Source of the DNA: JAENVT01 sp031373785
Lineage (GTDB): Bacteria; Actinomycetota; Acidimicrobiia; Acidimicrobiales; Ilumatobacteraceae
Direction of reading: 5' to 3'
Assembly (NCBI GenBank): GCA_031373785.1
Contig: JANMNE010000277.1
Location: forward strand, 1-34,563
DNA length: 34,563 bases
The position numbers and the translations under genes are program-made. This document shows positions 14,505 through 22,219 of this stretch, one piece after another (the first letter of the stretch is position 1; the number at the start of each line of letters is the position of its first letter). Under the pieces are notes generated by a model. It saw nothing but the letters and a program-made list of their open reading frames with translations, did no database searches and was not told where the DNA came from.

Positions 14505-15890
14505 GTGCGCATCAGAGCTGATCTCACCGACGAAATCGTCGAGGGTCTCCGCGGTATCCGCGCACAGTTCAAGGTTCCTGAGGAGTTTCCTGCGGCTGTC
14601 GTACAGGCGGCAGACGATGCGGCGAAGCGTGCTCCGGCGGCGCACGCCGACCGCACCGACTGGCCGTTCGTCACGTTGGACCCGGCGAGTTCAACGGATC
14701 TCGACCAGGCCTTCCACATCGAGACGACGGGTGACGCCGTGTTGTTGCACTACGCGATCGCCGACGTGGCCTGGTTCGTCGATGATGGCGGCGTCCTCGA
14801 TCAGGAAGCATGGCAGCGGGGCGAGACGCAATACCTGCCTGACGGCAAGGCCGGTCTCTACCCACCGGTGCTCGCCGAAGGCGCTGCCAGCCTGCTTCCC
14901 GATGGGCCGCGCCCAGCGATCGTCTTCCACGTGCGCGTCGACACTGAGGGGGCTTCGAAGCTCGACGGTGTCGAGCGTTCGTTGATCCGCAGCCGCGCCA
15001 AGCTTGCCTACGAAACGGTGCAACCGGCGCAGCTGCCCGACGCGTTCGGCGAGTTGGCCCGACGCATCGCCCGCGCCGAAGAAGCGCGAGGGGCCGCGCG
15101 GATCGAGCCGCTCGAACAAGAGGTGCACGCCCTCGAGGGGGGCGGGTACGACATCTCGTTCCGGCCGCGCCTGCAATCCGAGGATGACAACGCGGCGATG
15201 TCGCTGGCCACCAACCTCGCCATCGCCGACTTGTTGTATGCCGCCGGAACCGGATTGTTCAGGGTCATGCCGGAGCCCGATGCGCGAGCGGAGCAGCGCT
15301 TGCGTCACACGGCTCGCGCCTTCGGCATCGAGTGGGCCGCCGACAACAAACTCGTCGACTTCGAACGATCGCTGGACGGCAAGGACGCGAAGTCCGCTGC
15401 ATTGCTGATGGCGATTCGCCGGGCCGGTGGTGGCGCGTCGTACGTGCCATTCACCGCTGGTCAGCGGCCATGGCACGCCGCGATGGCCGCGACCTATGCG
15501 CATGGCACCGCGCCGCTTCGCCGGCTTGCCGACCGCTCTGTCGTGATGGCTGCGTTGGCCGTCGCCAACAACCAGCCCGTGCCCGAGTCGGTTGCCGCAG
15601 CGTTTCCGAGGCTGCCCCCGGTGATGCAACGCGCTGACGACAACGGGCGTCAGATCGAGCGGGCGGTGATCGACCTGGCCGAGACGGCGTTGTTGAGTGC
15701 ACAGGCGCAGCGAACGTTCGGCGCGGTCGTGACCGACGTCGATGATCGAGGCGCGCGCATCCAGCTGTGCGACCTCCCGGTGGTGTCGCGGGTCGACGGC
15801 CATCGTCTCGAGCCGGGCGACGACCTGCGCGTGCGTGTGGTGTCGACCGACATCCCTGGCCGCTCGGTCAAGCTCGAACGCGTCGCCTGA
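14505..15890 (+). CDS. RNB-domain exoribonuclease (RNase II/R superfamily)
   Basis: The 461-residue protein is a compact RNB enzyme expected to degrade RNA 3' to 5'. The metal site reads TLDPASSTDLDQAF, with D59, D65 and D67; the fourth family aspartate is replaced by Q68, a form I recall from actinobacterial members. The central motif APLRRLADR and a C-terminal S1-like segment (FGAVVTDVDDRGARIQL to VKLERV) are present. The N-terminal cold-shock domains of RNase R are missing. GTG 14505 immediately follows the mreB TAA, so it is probably translated by reinitiation. It converges on the sugar dehydrogenase gene with a 14-base gap. Confidence 0.9.
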   Translation: MRIRADLTDEIVEGLRGIRAQFKVPEEFPAAVVQAADDAAKRAPAAHADRTDWPFVTLDPASSTDLDQAFHIETTGDAVLLHYAIADVAWFVDDGGVLDQEAWQRGETQYLPDGKAGLYPPVLAEGAASLLPDGPRPAIVFHVRVDTEGASKLDGVERSLIRSRAKLAYETVQPAQLPDAFGELARRIARAEEARGAARIEPLEQEVHALEGGGYDISFRPRLQSEDDNAAMSLATNLAIADLLYAAGTGLFRVMPEPDARAEQRLRHTARAFGIEWAADNKLVDFERSLDGKDAKSAALLMAIRRAGGGASYVPFTAGQRPWHAAMAATYAHGTAPLRRLADRSVVMAALAVANNQPVPESVAAAFPRLPPVMQRADDNGRQIERAVIDLAETALLSAQAQRTFGAVVTDVDDRGARIQLCDLPVVSRVDGHRLEPGDDLRVRVVSTDIPGRSVKLERVA

Positions 15891-15904
15891 GTTGTGTGGC
15901 TTGG

Positions 15905-17101
15905 TCAGCCCGGCGTGATCGCGTAGATCGGGCCGCCGCTGGTCAGCACGAACAGTTCGCCGTCGGGTCCTTCGCTGATCGCAGTGACGCTTCCTGTCTT
16001 GGCCAGCCCCATCTGCTTCACCTCGGCGCGGTCGGCGATCTGCAGTGCCCGCACCTGTCCGCTGCAGTAGTCGGCGAACACGTACCAGCCGACGAGCGCA
16101 GGGATCGCCGTGCCGCGGTACAACGCGCTGCCACTGATCGAACAGTCCTGACCGACGTGCTCGTACTCGTGGATCGGCGGGGTGACTCCGTCGGCCGACT
16201 GGTCGTCGTTGAACCGGTGGTTGCCCTCCATCGCGCTCCAGCCGAAGTTCAAGCCCCGACCGCCACCATCGGCGGCCCAGCCGACATCGACTTCCTCCCA
16301 CTGGCCCTGGCCGACGTCGGCGATCCACAGGTCTCCTGTCGACCGGTCGAAGCTGATCCTCCACGGGTTGCGCAACCCGGACGCCCAGATCTCGGGGCGA
16401 GCCCCGTCGACGCCGACGAACGGGTTGTCGGGCGGGACGGTGTAGGCGGCGTCCGCGCTGGGACGGGGATCGATCCGCAGCAGCTTGCCCAACCACTCGC
16501 CGAGGTTCAGCGCCCGGCGGTCAGGGTCGCCGCCGGATCCGCCGTCACCGGTGCTGATGTAGAGCATGTGGTCAGGTCCGAAGTCGATGTCGCCGCCGTT
16601 GTGATTGGGATACGGCTGGTCGAAGCCGAGCACCTCGCGTCGCGATGCCAGGTCGAAGATCCCGTCGCCGCCGACGGCGTACTCGTCGATCCGGGTGTTG
16701 CCCTCGTTGTTGGTGTAGTCGACGTACGCCAGGGTCCCCTCGGCGTTGATCGCCAGTCCCAACAACCCACGCTCTCCATCGGCACTGGTGAGGTCGGTCA
16801 TGTCGAGGGCAACCGCGCCGGGCTGGCCGTCGGTCATGATCACCACCTGACCGTCCTGCTCGACGACGTAGGTCAGGCCGTCGGTGGGGCGCCAGGCGAC
16901 CTCGACCGGCTGCGGGAAGGTACCGAGTTGCCTCAGCGTGACGACCGGATCGCCGAGCGGTACGGGCGTGGTGGCAGCGGTCGTCGCCGCGCTCGATGCC
17001 ACACCGCTGACCTCGACCCCGTTGGAGTCGCTCGAGCACCCAACGGAGGCGATCACGATCGTGATCGCGCTGCACCACCGAATCGATCGTCGCAGTGTCA
17101 T
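15905..17101 (-). CDS. Secreted lipoprotein of the glucose/sorbosone dehydrogenase (PQQ-type beta-propeller) family
   Basis: The 398-residue protein begins with a lipoprotein signal (IVIASVGC, cysteine near residue 22), then a Ser/Thr linker and a six-bladed beta-propeller. Family landmarks are ERGLLGLA, NHNGGDIDFGPD, YISTGDGGSGGDP, GLRNPWRISFD and NFGWSAMEG. These enzymes oxidise sugars outside the membrane, usually with PQQ; the true substrate is unknown. The ATG overlaps the tesB stop by 4 bases, so it is the last gene of a three-gene operon with the GT-C-like gene. Confidence 0.9.
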   Translation of the reverse strand: MTLRRSIRWCSAITIVIASVGCSSDSNGVEVSGVASSAATTAATTPVPLGDPVVTLRQLGTFPQPVEVAWRPTDGLTYVVEQDGQVVIMTDGQPGAVALDMTDLTSADGERGLLGLAINAEGTLAYVDYTNNEGNTRIDEYAVGGDGIFDLASRREVLGFDQPYPNHNGGDIDFGPDHMLYISTGDGGSGGDPDRRALNLGEWLGKLLRIDPRPSADAAYTVPPDNPFVGVDGARPEIWASGLRNPWRISFDRSTGDLWIADVGQGQWEEVDVGWAADGGGRGLNFGWSAMEGNHRFNDDQSADGVTPPIHEYEHVGQDCSISGSALYRGTAIPALVGWYVFADYCSGQVRALQIADRAEVKQMGLAKTGSVTAISEGPDGELFVLTSGGPIYAITPG

Positions 17102-17952
17102 GTCTTTCCGATGCGTGCCAGTCCTTCTTGCACCACGGTGACCGCCAACGTGCCGTCACTTGTGAAGATCGCACCACCTGCCAGGCCGCGGCCGGCGCTG
17201 GTCGAGATCGCCTTCTGGTCGTACAGCAGCCAGTCATCCGCGCGAAACGGGCGGTGGAACCACATCGCATGATCGAGGCTGGCCATCTGCATGCCCGGGC
17301 TGTCCCACGACAACCCGAACGGCAACACGGTGGTGTCGAGCAGCGTCATGTCGCTGGCGTACGTGACGATGCACGCGTGCAGCGTGGGATCGTCGGCCAA
17401 GCGACCATCGGCGCGCATCCACACCCGCTGGCCGTCGGCAGGGTTGTCCTGACGGTTGAACGGGTCGCGATCGATGTAGCGCACGTCGATCGGTCTCGGC
17501 CGGTCGAACCACACACCCATGCGCTCCTTGTACGGGGCCATGCGAGTCTTGAAGTCGGGCAACGTCTCGGGCGCCGGCACGTCGGTGGGCATCGTCAACT
17601 GATGATCTGGGCCGGGCTCGTGGAGGTGGAAGCTGGCCTGCAGGTTGAAGATCGCCTTGCCGTGTTGGATTGCCACCACGCGCCGGGTGGTGAAGCTGCG
17701 GCCGTCACGAATCCGATCGACCTCGTAGAGGATCGGCACGAGGGGGTCTCCGGGCCGCAGGAAGTACGCGTGGAGCGAGTGGACCTGGCGGCCGGGATCG
17801 TCGATCGTGCGGTGGGCGGCGACCAACGCCTGGCCGGCGACCTGGCCGCCGAACACTCGCTGACGGCTCTCGTCAGGCGACCGGCCGCGGAAGATGTTGA
17901 CCTCGATCGCTTCCAGGTCGAGCAGCGTGACGAGATCGTCGAGGGCGGTCAT
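17098..17952 (-). CDS. tesB: Acyl-CoA thioesterase II (TesB)
   Basis: TesB hydrolyses medium- and long-chain acyl-CoA to free acid and CoA. The 284-residue protein contains two hotdog domains, with QRVFGGQVAGQALVAA and HSLHAYFLRPGDP in the first and SLDHAMWFHRPFRADDWLLY in the second, where the aspartate is part of the Asp-Thr-Gln active site. ATG 17952 is chosen because AAGGATG lies upstream; the longer in-frame extension is unlike the family. It begins 4 bases after the stop of the upstream membrane protein gene and overlaps the downstream sugar dehydrogenase gene. Confidence 0.94.
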   Translation of the reverse strand: MTALDDLVTLLDLEAIEVNIFRGRSPDESRQRVFGGQVAGQALVAAHRTIDDPGRQVHSLHAYFLRPGDPLVPILYEVDRIRDGRSFTTRRVVAIQHGKAIFNLQASFHLHEPGPDHQLTMPTDVPAPETLPDFKTRMAPYKERMGVWFDRPRPIDVRYIDRDPFNRQDNPADGQRVWMRADGRLADDPTLHACIVTYASDMTLLDTTVLPFGLSWDSPGMQMASLDHAMWFHRPFRADDWLLYDQKAISTSAGRGLAGGAIFTSDGTLAVTVVQEGLARIGKT

Positions 17953-17956
17953 GGAT

Positions 17957-19528
17957 TCATCCTTGCCCAGTGGGTTGGCCCGTGTCGGATCGGCATGTCG
18001 TGGGGTCGAGCGGGGCAATTCGGTACAACTGACCGCCGGGCACCGACGCCTCGAGTTGCAGGTCAACGAGCGCGACGAGATCGGGTCGGCGCTCGTTCGG
18101 CCCGTCTCCGGCGTTCTGGAGACCGGAGAACCAGGCAAGGTAGGAGCGGCCGCTGCAGGCCTCCTGCACGGTGTGTTCGGCATCGAGGGGATAGTGACTA
18201 TTACCCGCTCGCGGCGCTGTGAAACCCATCAAGGTCGGTTCCCGATCGGTGAACCACCACACTCGCTGTGGATTGTTGGTCAGGACTCGCGCGTCAGCCG
18301 GCAGCGCATCGATCGCGTCGTACAACTGCGGCGAGAACTGCGGCTTGTACCCGCTGCCACCCGGCGCCAGATCGGGGAAGCGCACCGCGAACGCCGCGCC
18401 CTGGTACATCCACCATCCGAGCAGCACAGCGCAGCTCAACGCGATGCCACGGTTGGTGCACACTCGATCGAACGTGACGGTTGCGACGTAGACGACGGGG
18501 ATCAGCATCGGCGACATCACCCGGAGTTCGATGTCGTTCGCGGTAGCCATGCGGGCGACGATCGGCACGACGAACGAGGTTGCTGCAAACGTGGCGATCC
18601 CGAGATCGAGTGCCACGGCTCTGCCGCTGCGTACGGCGAACGCGATCAGTACGGCGATCCCGATCACGACGATGATGCCGATCCGAGCCTTGGCCGACTC
18701 TGACCAACCGTCGCCCATCACGATGTGCCCCGTACCGACCAGGGCGAGGTGGATGGTGCGCGACAGCGGTTCGTCCGCCCCACCCTCGAAGCGGGGCCCG
18801 AGCGGCTGCCCGGTCTCGATCAGGTTGCGCACGACCCACAGCAAACTGATCGCGATCGCGGCCGAGATGAAGGCGGCGATGCGCTTGATGAACGTGGCCC
18901 ACGCGTCGGCTTGCTCGTCGGACCTCCAGGCCGAGGCAGCGACCATCACGACGCCGGTCGCCATCAGCCCGACTCCGGCGTAGCGGGTGAGGAACCCGAC
19001 GCCGGCGAGCAGGCCACCGATAGCGGCCGTGCGCGTGGTCGCCGGCCGGTGGGCGAGCACCAGCAACATCGCCAGCGCAATCGCTGCGTATGGAGCCTCG
19101 CTCCACACGACCGAGGCCATGCGCACCAGCCCCTGGCTGGCGCCGAGTGCCAAGGCGCCGGCAACGGCGATGGCCGGTCGGACCCGACGCCGAAGGAGGA
19201 GCCCCATCAGCGTGGCGCCGGTCGCGATCGACGCCGCACCGATCAGCGTGGCCCACATCAGGTTGCGACCACCGGGCGACAGCAGCAGCGGGTAGATCGG
19301 CCCAAAGACCGCTAGCGGCTTGTCGGTGAAGTCCGTCAGGCCATGGCCGGAGCGCACGTGGTCGGCAACCGAGAGGTACGTGATGGAGTCAGGCGACAGC
19401 AGCGGGTCGTGTCGAGTGGCGATGAGGACGAGGGCCGCAGCGACTGCAGCAGCGACCGCGATGGCCCACCGAGGCATGTGCCGGATCGGCGCTGCGACAG
19501 GGGCTGGAGCGGTCGCGACGTCTGGCAC
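17957..19528 (-). CDS. Multi-pass membrane glycosyltransferase-like protein (GT-C / PMT-like)
   Basis: The 523-residue protein has about ten membrane helices and a C-terminal extracytoplasmic domain. The first loop carries LLSPDSITYLSVADHVRSGHGL, the acidic loop typical of GT-C enzymes that use polyprenyl-phosphate sugars. The motif FLTRYAGVGLMATG is common in this group. It probably transfers a sugar to a lipid, glycan or protein on the outer membrane face; donor and acceptor cannot be told. GTG 19528 is chosen because CATAAT ends 6 bases upstream on the minus strand; ATG 19477 is the conservative alternative. It is divergent from a methyltransferase gene and first in an operon with tesB. 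Confidence 0.82.
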   Translation of the reverse strand: MPDVATAPAPVAAPIRHMPRWAIAVAAAVAAALVLIATRHDPLLSPDSITYLSVADHVRSGHGLTDFTDKPLAVFGPIYPLLLSPGGRNLMWATLIGAASIATGATLMGLLLRRRVRPAIAVAGALALGASQGLVRMASVVWSEAPYAAIALAMLLVLAHRPATTRTAAIGGLLAGVGFLTRYAGVGLMATGVVMVAASAWRSDEQADAWATFIKRIAAFISAAIAISLLWVVRNLIETGQPLGPRFEGGADEPLSRTIHLALVGTGHIVMGDGWSESAKARIGIIVVIGIAVLIAFAVRSGRAVALDLGIATFAATSFVVPIVARMATANDIELRVMSPMLIPVVYVATVTFDRVCTNRGIALSCAVLLGWWMYQGAAFAVRFPDLAPGGSGYKPQFSPQLYDAIDALPADARVLTNNPQRVWWFTDREPTLMGFTAPRAGNSHYPLDAEHTVQEACSGRSYLAWFSGLQNAGDGPNERRPDLVALVDLQLEASVPGGQLYRIAPLDPTTCRSDTGQPTGQG

Positions 19529-19534
19529 CTGCCG

Positions 19535-19542
19535 ATTATGGT
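19535..19542. promoter_or_regulatory. Overlapping divergent -10 boxes (CATAAT minus, TATGGT plus)
   Basis: On the plus strand TATGGT (19537-19542) ends 7 bases before ATG 19550. On the minus strand CATAAT (19540-19535) ends 6 bases before GTG 19528. The hexamers share 4 base pairs, so RNA polymerase can probably use only one direction at a time. Both transcripts would be leaderless. Confidence 0.55.
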
Positions 19543-19549
19543 GCCCCAC

Positions 19550-20194
19550 ATGCCCTCGGTGCCCCTCAGCCCGGCGCTGCGCGAGCACGCCATTGCCGCG
19601 AAAGGGTTCATGCCCCCCGAGGAAGGTGATGCGCTCTACGCAGCCGCAGTCGCTGCGGCGCGGTCCGTCGACGGGCCGATGGTCGAAATCGGTTCGTACT
19701 GCGGTCGTTCCACCGTGTGGCTCGGCGGTGCAGCACGACTGACGGGCAGGATGCTGTTCGCGATCGATCACCATCGTGGCAGTGAGGAGAACCAGCCCGG
19801 TTGGGAGCACCACGATCCGACGGTTGTCGATCCGCGGACCGGGCGGATGGACACGCTGCCGATGTTCCGATCGACGATTCACGACGCTGGGCTGGAGGAC
19901 GTCGTCGTCGCCATCGTCGGTCAATCACCGACCGTCGCCCGATACTGGGCCACACCGCTGTCGTTGCTGTTCATCGATGGCGGGCACGGCGACGAGCCGG
20001 CGCGGCTCGACTACGACGGCTGGTCACCGCGCGTCGCCGTCGGCGGCACGCTGGCGATCCACGACGTCTTCCCCGACCCCGCCGGCGGTGGCCGGCCGCC
20101 CTACGAGCAGATCTACCTGCCTGCCCTGCGCAGTGGCGGGTTCGCCGAGATCGGCGCCATCGGCAGCCTCCGCCTCCTCCGCCGCACCGCCTGA
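19550..20194 (+). CDS. Class I SAM-dependent methyltransferase (Methyltransf_24-like)
   Basis: The 214-residue protein has a Rossmann-type SAM site (PMVEIGSYCGRSTVWLG), the acidic end of strand 2 (LFAIDHHRGSEE) and a strand-4 motif LLFIDGGHGDEPARLDYDGW. These fit the Methyltransf_24 group, whose members often methylate sugars or antibiotics. HDVF with the downstream PYEQIYLPALRSGGF completes the fold. No substrate can be named. ATG 19550 follows a -10 box by 7 bases. The gene stands alone and converges on the aldehyde dehydrogenase gene, with two palindromic repeats between them. Confidence 0.88.
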   Translation: MPSVPLSPALREHAIAAKGFMPPEEGDALYAAAVAAARSVDGPMVEIGSYCGRSTVWLGGAARLTGRMLFAIDHHRGSEENQPGWEHHDPTVVDPRTGRMDTLPMFRSTIHDAGLEDVVVAIVGQSPTVARYWATPLSLLFIDGGHGDEPARLDYDGWSPRVAVGGTLAIHDVFPDPAGGGRPPYEQIYLPALRSGGFAEIGAIGSLRLLRRTA

Positions 20195-20217
20195 CCCCGG
20201 CATCCGGAGCACTCCCC

Positions 20218-20263
20218 GGTCGGGCGCGATATCACGCGGCGGCAGCAAGTGTCGCGCCCAACC
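20218..20263. repeat. Palindromic intergenic repeat, unit 1
   Basis: The arms GGTCGGGCGCGA and TCGCGCCCAACC pair with one mismatch across a 22-base centre that holds ATCACGC. It is repeated 51 bases downstream. The unit lies between two convergent genes and could act as a terminator or belong to a dispersed repeat family. Confidence 0.8.
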
Positions 20264-20268
20264 GATCT

Positions 20269-20315
20269 GGTCGGGTGCGATATCACGCCACCGGCGGCAA
20301 GTGTCGCGCCCAACC
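20269..20315. repeat. Palindromic intergenic repeat, unit 2
   Basis: The arms GGTCGGGTGCGA and TCGCGCCCAACC pair with one mismatch plus one G-U if transcribed. The unit differs from unit 1 mainly in its centre (CACCGGCGGCAAG). It ends 2 bases before the aldehyde dehydrogenase stop codon. Confidence 0.8.
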
Positions 20316-20317
20316 GG

Positions 20318-21844
20318 TCAGCCGAACTTGACGCCTTGGGCGAGGGGCAGGTCGTTGGAGTAGTTGATGGTGTTGGTGGCTCGGCGCATGTACGCCTTCC
20401 AGGCGTCACTGCCGCTCTCGCGCCCTCCGCCGGTGGCCTTCTCGCCGCCGAACGCTCCGCCGATCTCGGCGCCGCTGGGGCCGATGTTGACGTTGGCGAT
20501 GCCGCAGTCGCTGCCGTCGGCGGCGCAGAAGCGCTCGGCCTCGCGCACATCGGTGGTGAAGATGCTGCTGGCCAGACCCTGGGGCACGCCGTTCTGCAGG
20601 GCCAGTGCTTCGTCGAAGTCGTCGTAGCCCAGCACGTAGAGGATCGGCGCGAACGTCTCGGCGGCGACGATGTCGGTCTGCGCCGGCATCGTCACGATCG
20701 TCGGCCGCACGTACGCAGCGTCGGGGGCATCCTCGGCCATCAATCGATCGCCGCCGACCGTCACCTTGCCGCCGTCGGAACATGCGGTGTCGACCGCTGC
20801 CTGCATGCGTTCGAGCGCGACCGGCGTGATCAGCGGGCCGACCAACGTGCCGGCATCGAGGGGACTGCCGACCGGCAGGGTTGCGTACGCGGCCGACATC
20901 CGCTCGACGACCTCGTCGATTCGGGAGTGGTGGACGATGGCGCGTCGCAGCGAGGTGCAGCGCTGCCCGGCGGTGCCGGCCGCAGCGAACGTCATGCCTC
21001 GAACCACCAGCTCGATGTCGGCCGACGGGGCGACGATCGCCGCGTTGTTGCCACCGAGCTCCAAGATGCTGCGCCCGAACCGCCCGGCGACCACGCCGGC
21101 CACCTGCTGGCCCATGCGGGTCGAGCCGGTGGCACTGACCAGCGGAACGCCGGGGTGGGCGACCAGCGCCGCACCAACGTCGGCCCCGCCGAGCACGACC
21201 TGGCTGAGATGGGGCGGCGCGCCGACCGCGCTGGCAGCGTGCTCGAAGAGCGCACTCGTGGCGATGGCCGTCATCGGAGTGAGATCGCTCGGCTTCCAGA
21301 TCACCGGGTTGCCACACACGACGGCGAGCGCTGCGTTCCAGCTCCACACAGCGACTGGGAAGTTGAACGCCGTGATCACCGCCGTGGTGCCGAGGGGGTG
21401 CCATTGCTCCATCAGGCGGTGTCCCGGACGCTCGCTGGCGATGGTCAAACCATGCAACTGCCGGCTGAGGCCGACCGCGAAGTCGCAGATGTCGATCATC
21501 TCCTGCACTTCGCCGAGTGCCTCGCTCTCGATCTTGCCGACCTCGATCTGCACCAGGCGACCCAGGTCGGCCTTGTGCGTGCGCAGGAGGGTGGCGAACT
21601 GGCGGATGAGCTCGCCACGCAGCGGCCCGGGAGTGGTGCGCCAGATCTGGAACGCGCCGGCCGCCTGGTCGACGACCTGATCGACCGGCGTGGTCGCGTC
21701 GATCCCTCCCAACGTCGTGCCCGTGATCGGGCTGCGCGCCGCGTGCGGGCCGTCGGCGGTCAGGCCCGGCGCACCGCATGCGCGGAGCGCGGCGTCGGCA
21801 AGATCGGTGAGGGCGGAGGTACTGGGCAGTGTCACGGCAACCAT
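20318..21844 (-). CDS. ALDH7-type aldehyde dehydrogenase (aminoadipate-semialdehyde / piperideine-6-carboxylate type)
   Basis: The 508-residue NAD(P)-dependent enzyme has all catalytic residues: N161 in AFNFPV, K184 in WKPSD, E262 in LELGGNN and C296 in GQRCTSLRR. The C-terminal ANVNIGPSGAEIGGAFGGEK and ATNTINYSNDLPLAQGVKF are typical of ALDH7, the family that oxidises alpha-aminoadipate semialdehyde in lysine breakdown. No other lysine-catabolism gene is nearby, so the substrate is inferred from family only. ATG 21844 gives a normal length; GTG 21835 is a possible start. It is divergent from a small hypothetical gene. Confidence 0.92.
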   Translation of the reverse strand: MVAVTLPSTSALTDLADAALRACGAPGLTADGPHAARSPITGTTLGGIDATTPVDQVVDQAAGAFQIWRTTPGPLRGELIRQFATLLRTHKADLGRLVQIEVGKIESEALGEVQEMIDICDFAVGLSRQLHGLTIASERPGHRLMEQWHPLGTTAVITAFNFPVAVWSWNAALAVVCGNPVIWKPSDLTPMTAIATSALFEHAASAVGAPPHLSQVVLGGADVGAALVAHPGVPLVSATGSTRMGQQVAGVVAGRFGRSILELGGNNAAIVAPSADIELVVRGMTFAAAGTAGQRCTSLRRAIVHHSRIDEVVERMSAAYATLPVGSPLDAGTLVGPLITPVALERMQAAVDTACSDGGKVTVGGDRLMAEDAPDAAYVRPTIVTMPAQTDIVAAETFAPILYVLGYDDFDEALALQNGVPQGLASSIFTTDVREAERFCAADGSDCGIANVNIGPSGAEIGGAFGGEKATGGGRESGSDAWKAYMRRATNTINYSNDLPLAQGVKFG

Positions 21845-21877
21845 GCTGCCACGCACATGCCCGGCATCGGTACTGGG

Positions 21878-21883
21878 TACGGT
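21878..21883 (+). promoter_or_regulatory. -10 box (TACGGT) of the small gene at 21890, leaderless type
   Basis: TACGGT ends 6 bases before GTG 21890 and no ribosome binding site is present. This promoter selects the start of a short gene inside a much longer open frame. Confidence 0.5.
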
Positions 21884-21889
21884 GGCGCC

Positions 21890-22219
21890 GTGAGTTTTGC
21901 CCAGCAAGGTCCACCGGCATCCGACAAGCAGGTCGCGTACATCCAAGCCCTGATGCGCAAGGCCGGTTACGACGACTTTCGCTCGGCACGCACCGAGTAC
22001 CGGCTGTCGCAGCGCCAGGCGCGGGGTAAGTTCACCAAGGCCGAGGCCTCGGCGTTGATCGACCGGTTGACGTCGACCGATGCCGACAATCCGACGGTGT
22101 CGGCCAGCGAGGAACCCGACAGCTTGGAGTCCGCACAGGCCTTGCTGATCCGCGGCTTTCCCGCCGATGTGCTGGCCGACGAGTTGCGTCGCCGTGGTTG
22201 GACCGTGGGCGAGCCGTAG
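21890..22219 (+). CDS. Small hypothetical protein, DUF3072-like
   Basis: The 109-residue protein starts SFAQQGPPASDKQVAYIQALMRK. The pattern of a conserved K-Q-x-x-Y-I-x-x-L segment, then an aromatic/Asp turn and KFTKAEASALIDRL, resembles DUF3072-type proteins. The C-terminus adds an acidic linker and a second helical part (ALLIRGFPADVLADELRRRGW). Function is unknown. The frame stays open far upstream over the divergent dehydrogenase gene, but only this part looks protein-like and has a promoter. Its stop codon abuts the stop of the convergent gene with no base between. Confidence 0.7.
   Translation: MSFAQQGPPASDKQVAYIQALMRKAGYDDFRSARTEYRLSQRQARGKFTKAEASALIDRLTSTDADNPTVSASEEPDSLESAQALLIRGFPADVLADELRRRGWTVGEP

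Noticed and set aside
14691..16496. Long minus-strand open frame opposite the RNB gene and part of the dehydrogenase gene
   Set aside because: Arg/Gly-rich shadow translation with no domain; both real genes are strongly supported.
20218..20315. CRISPR array
   Set aside because: There are only two units, they are palindromic over most of their length, and there is no spacer diversity or cas gene.
20249..21889. Long plus-strand open frame running into the small gene at 21890
   Set aside because: It is antisense to the clear ALDH7-type gene; only the part after GTG 21890 looks like a real protein and has its own promoter.
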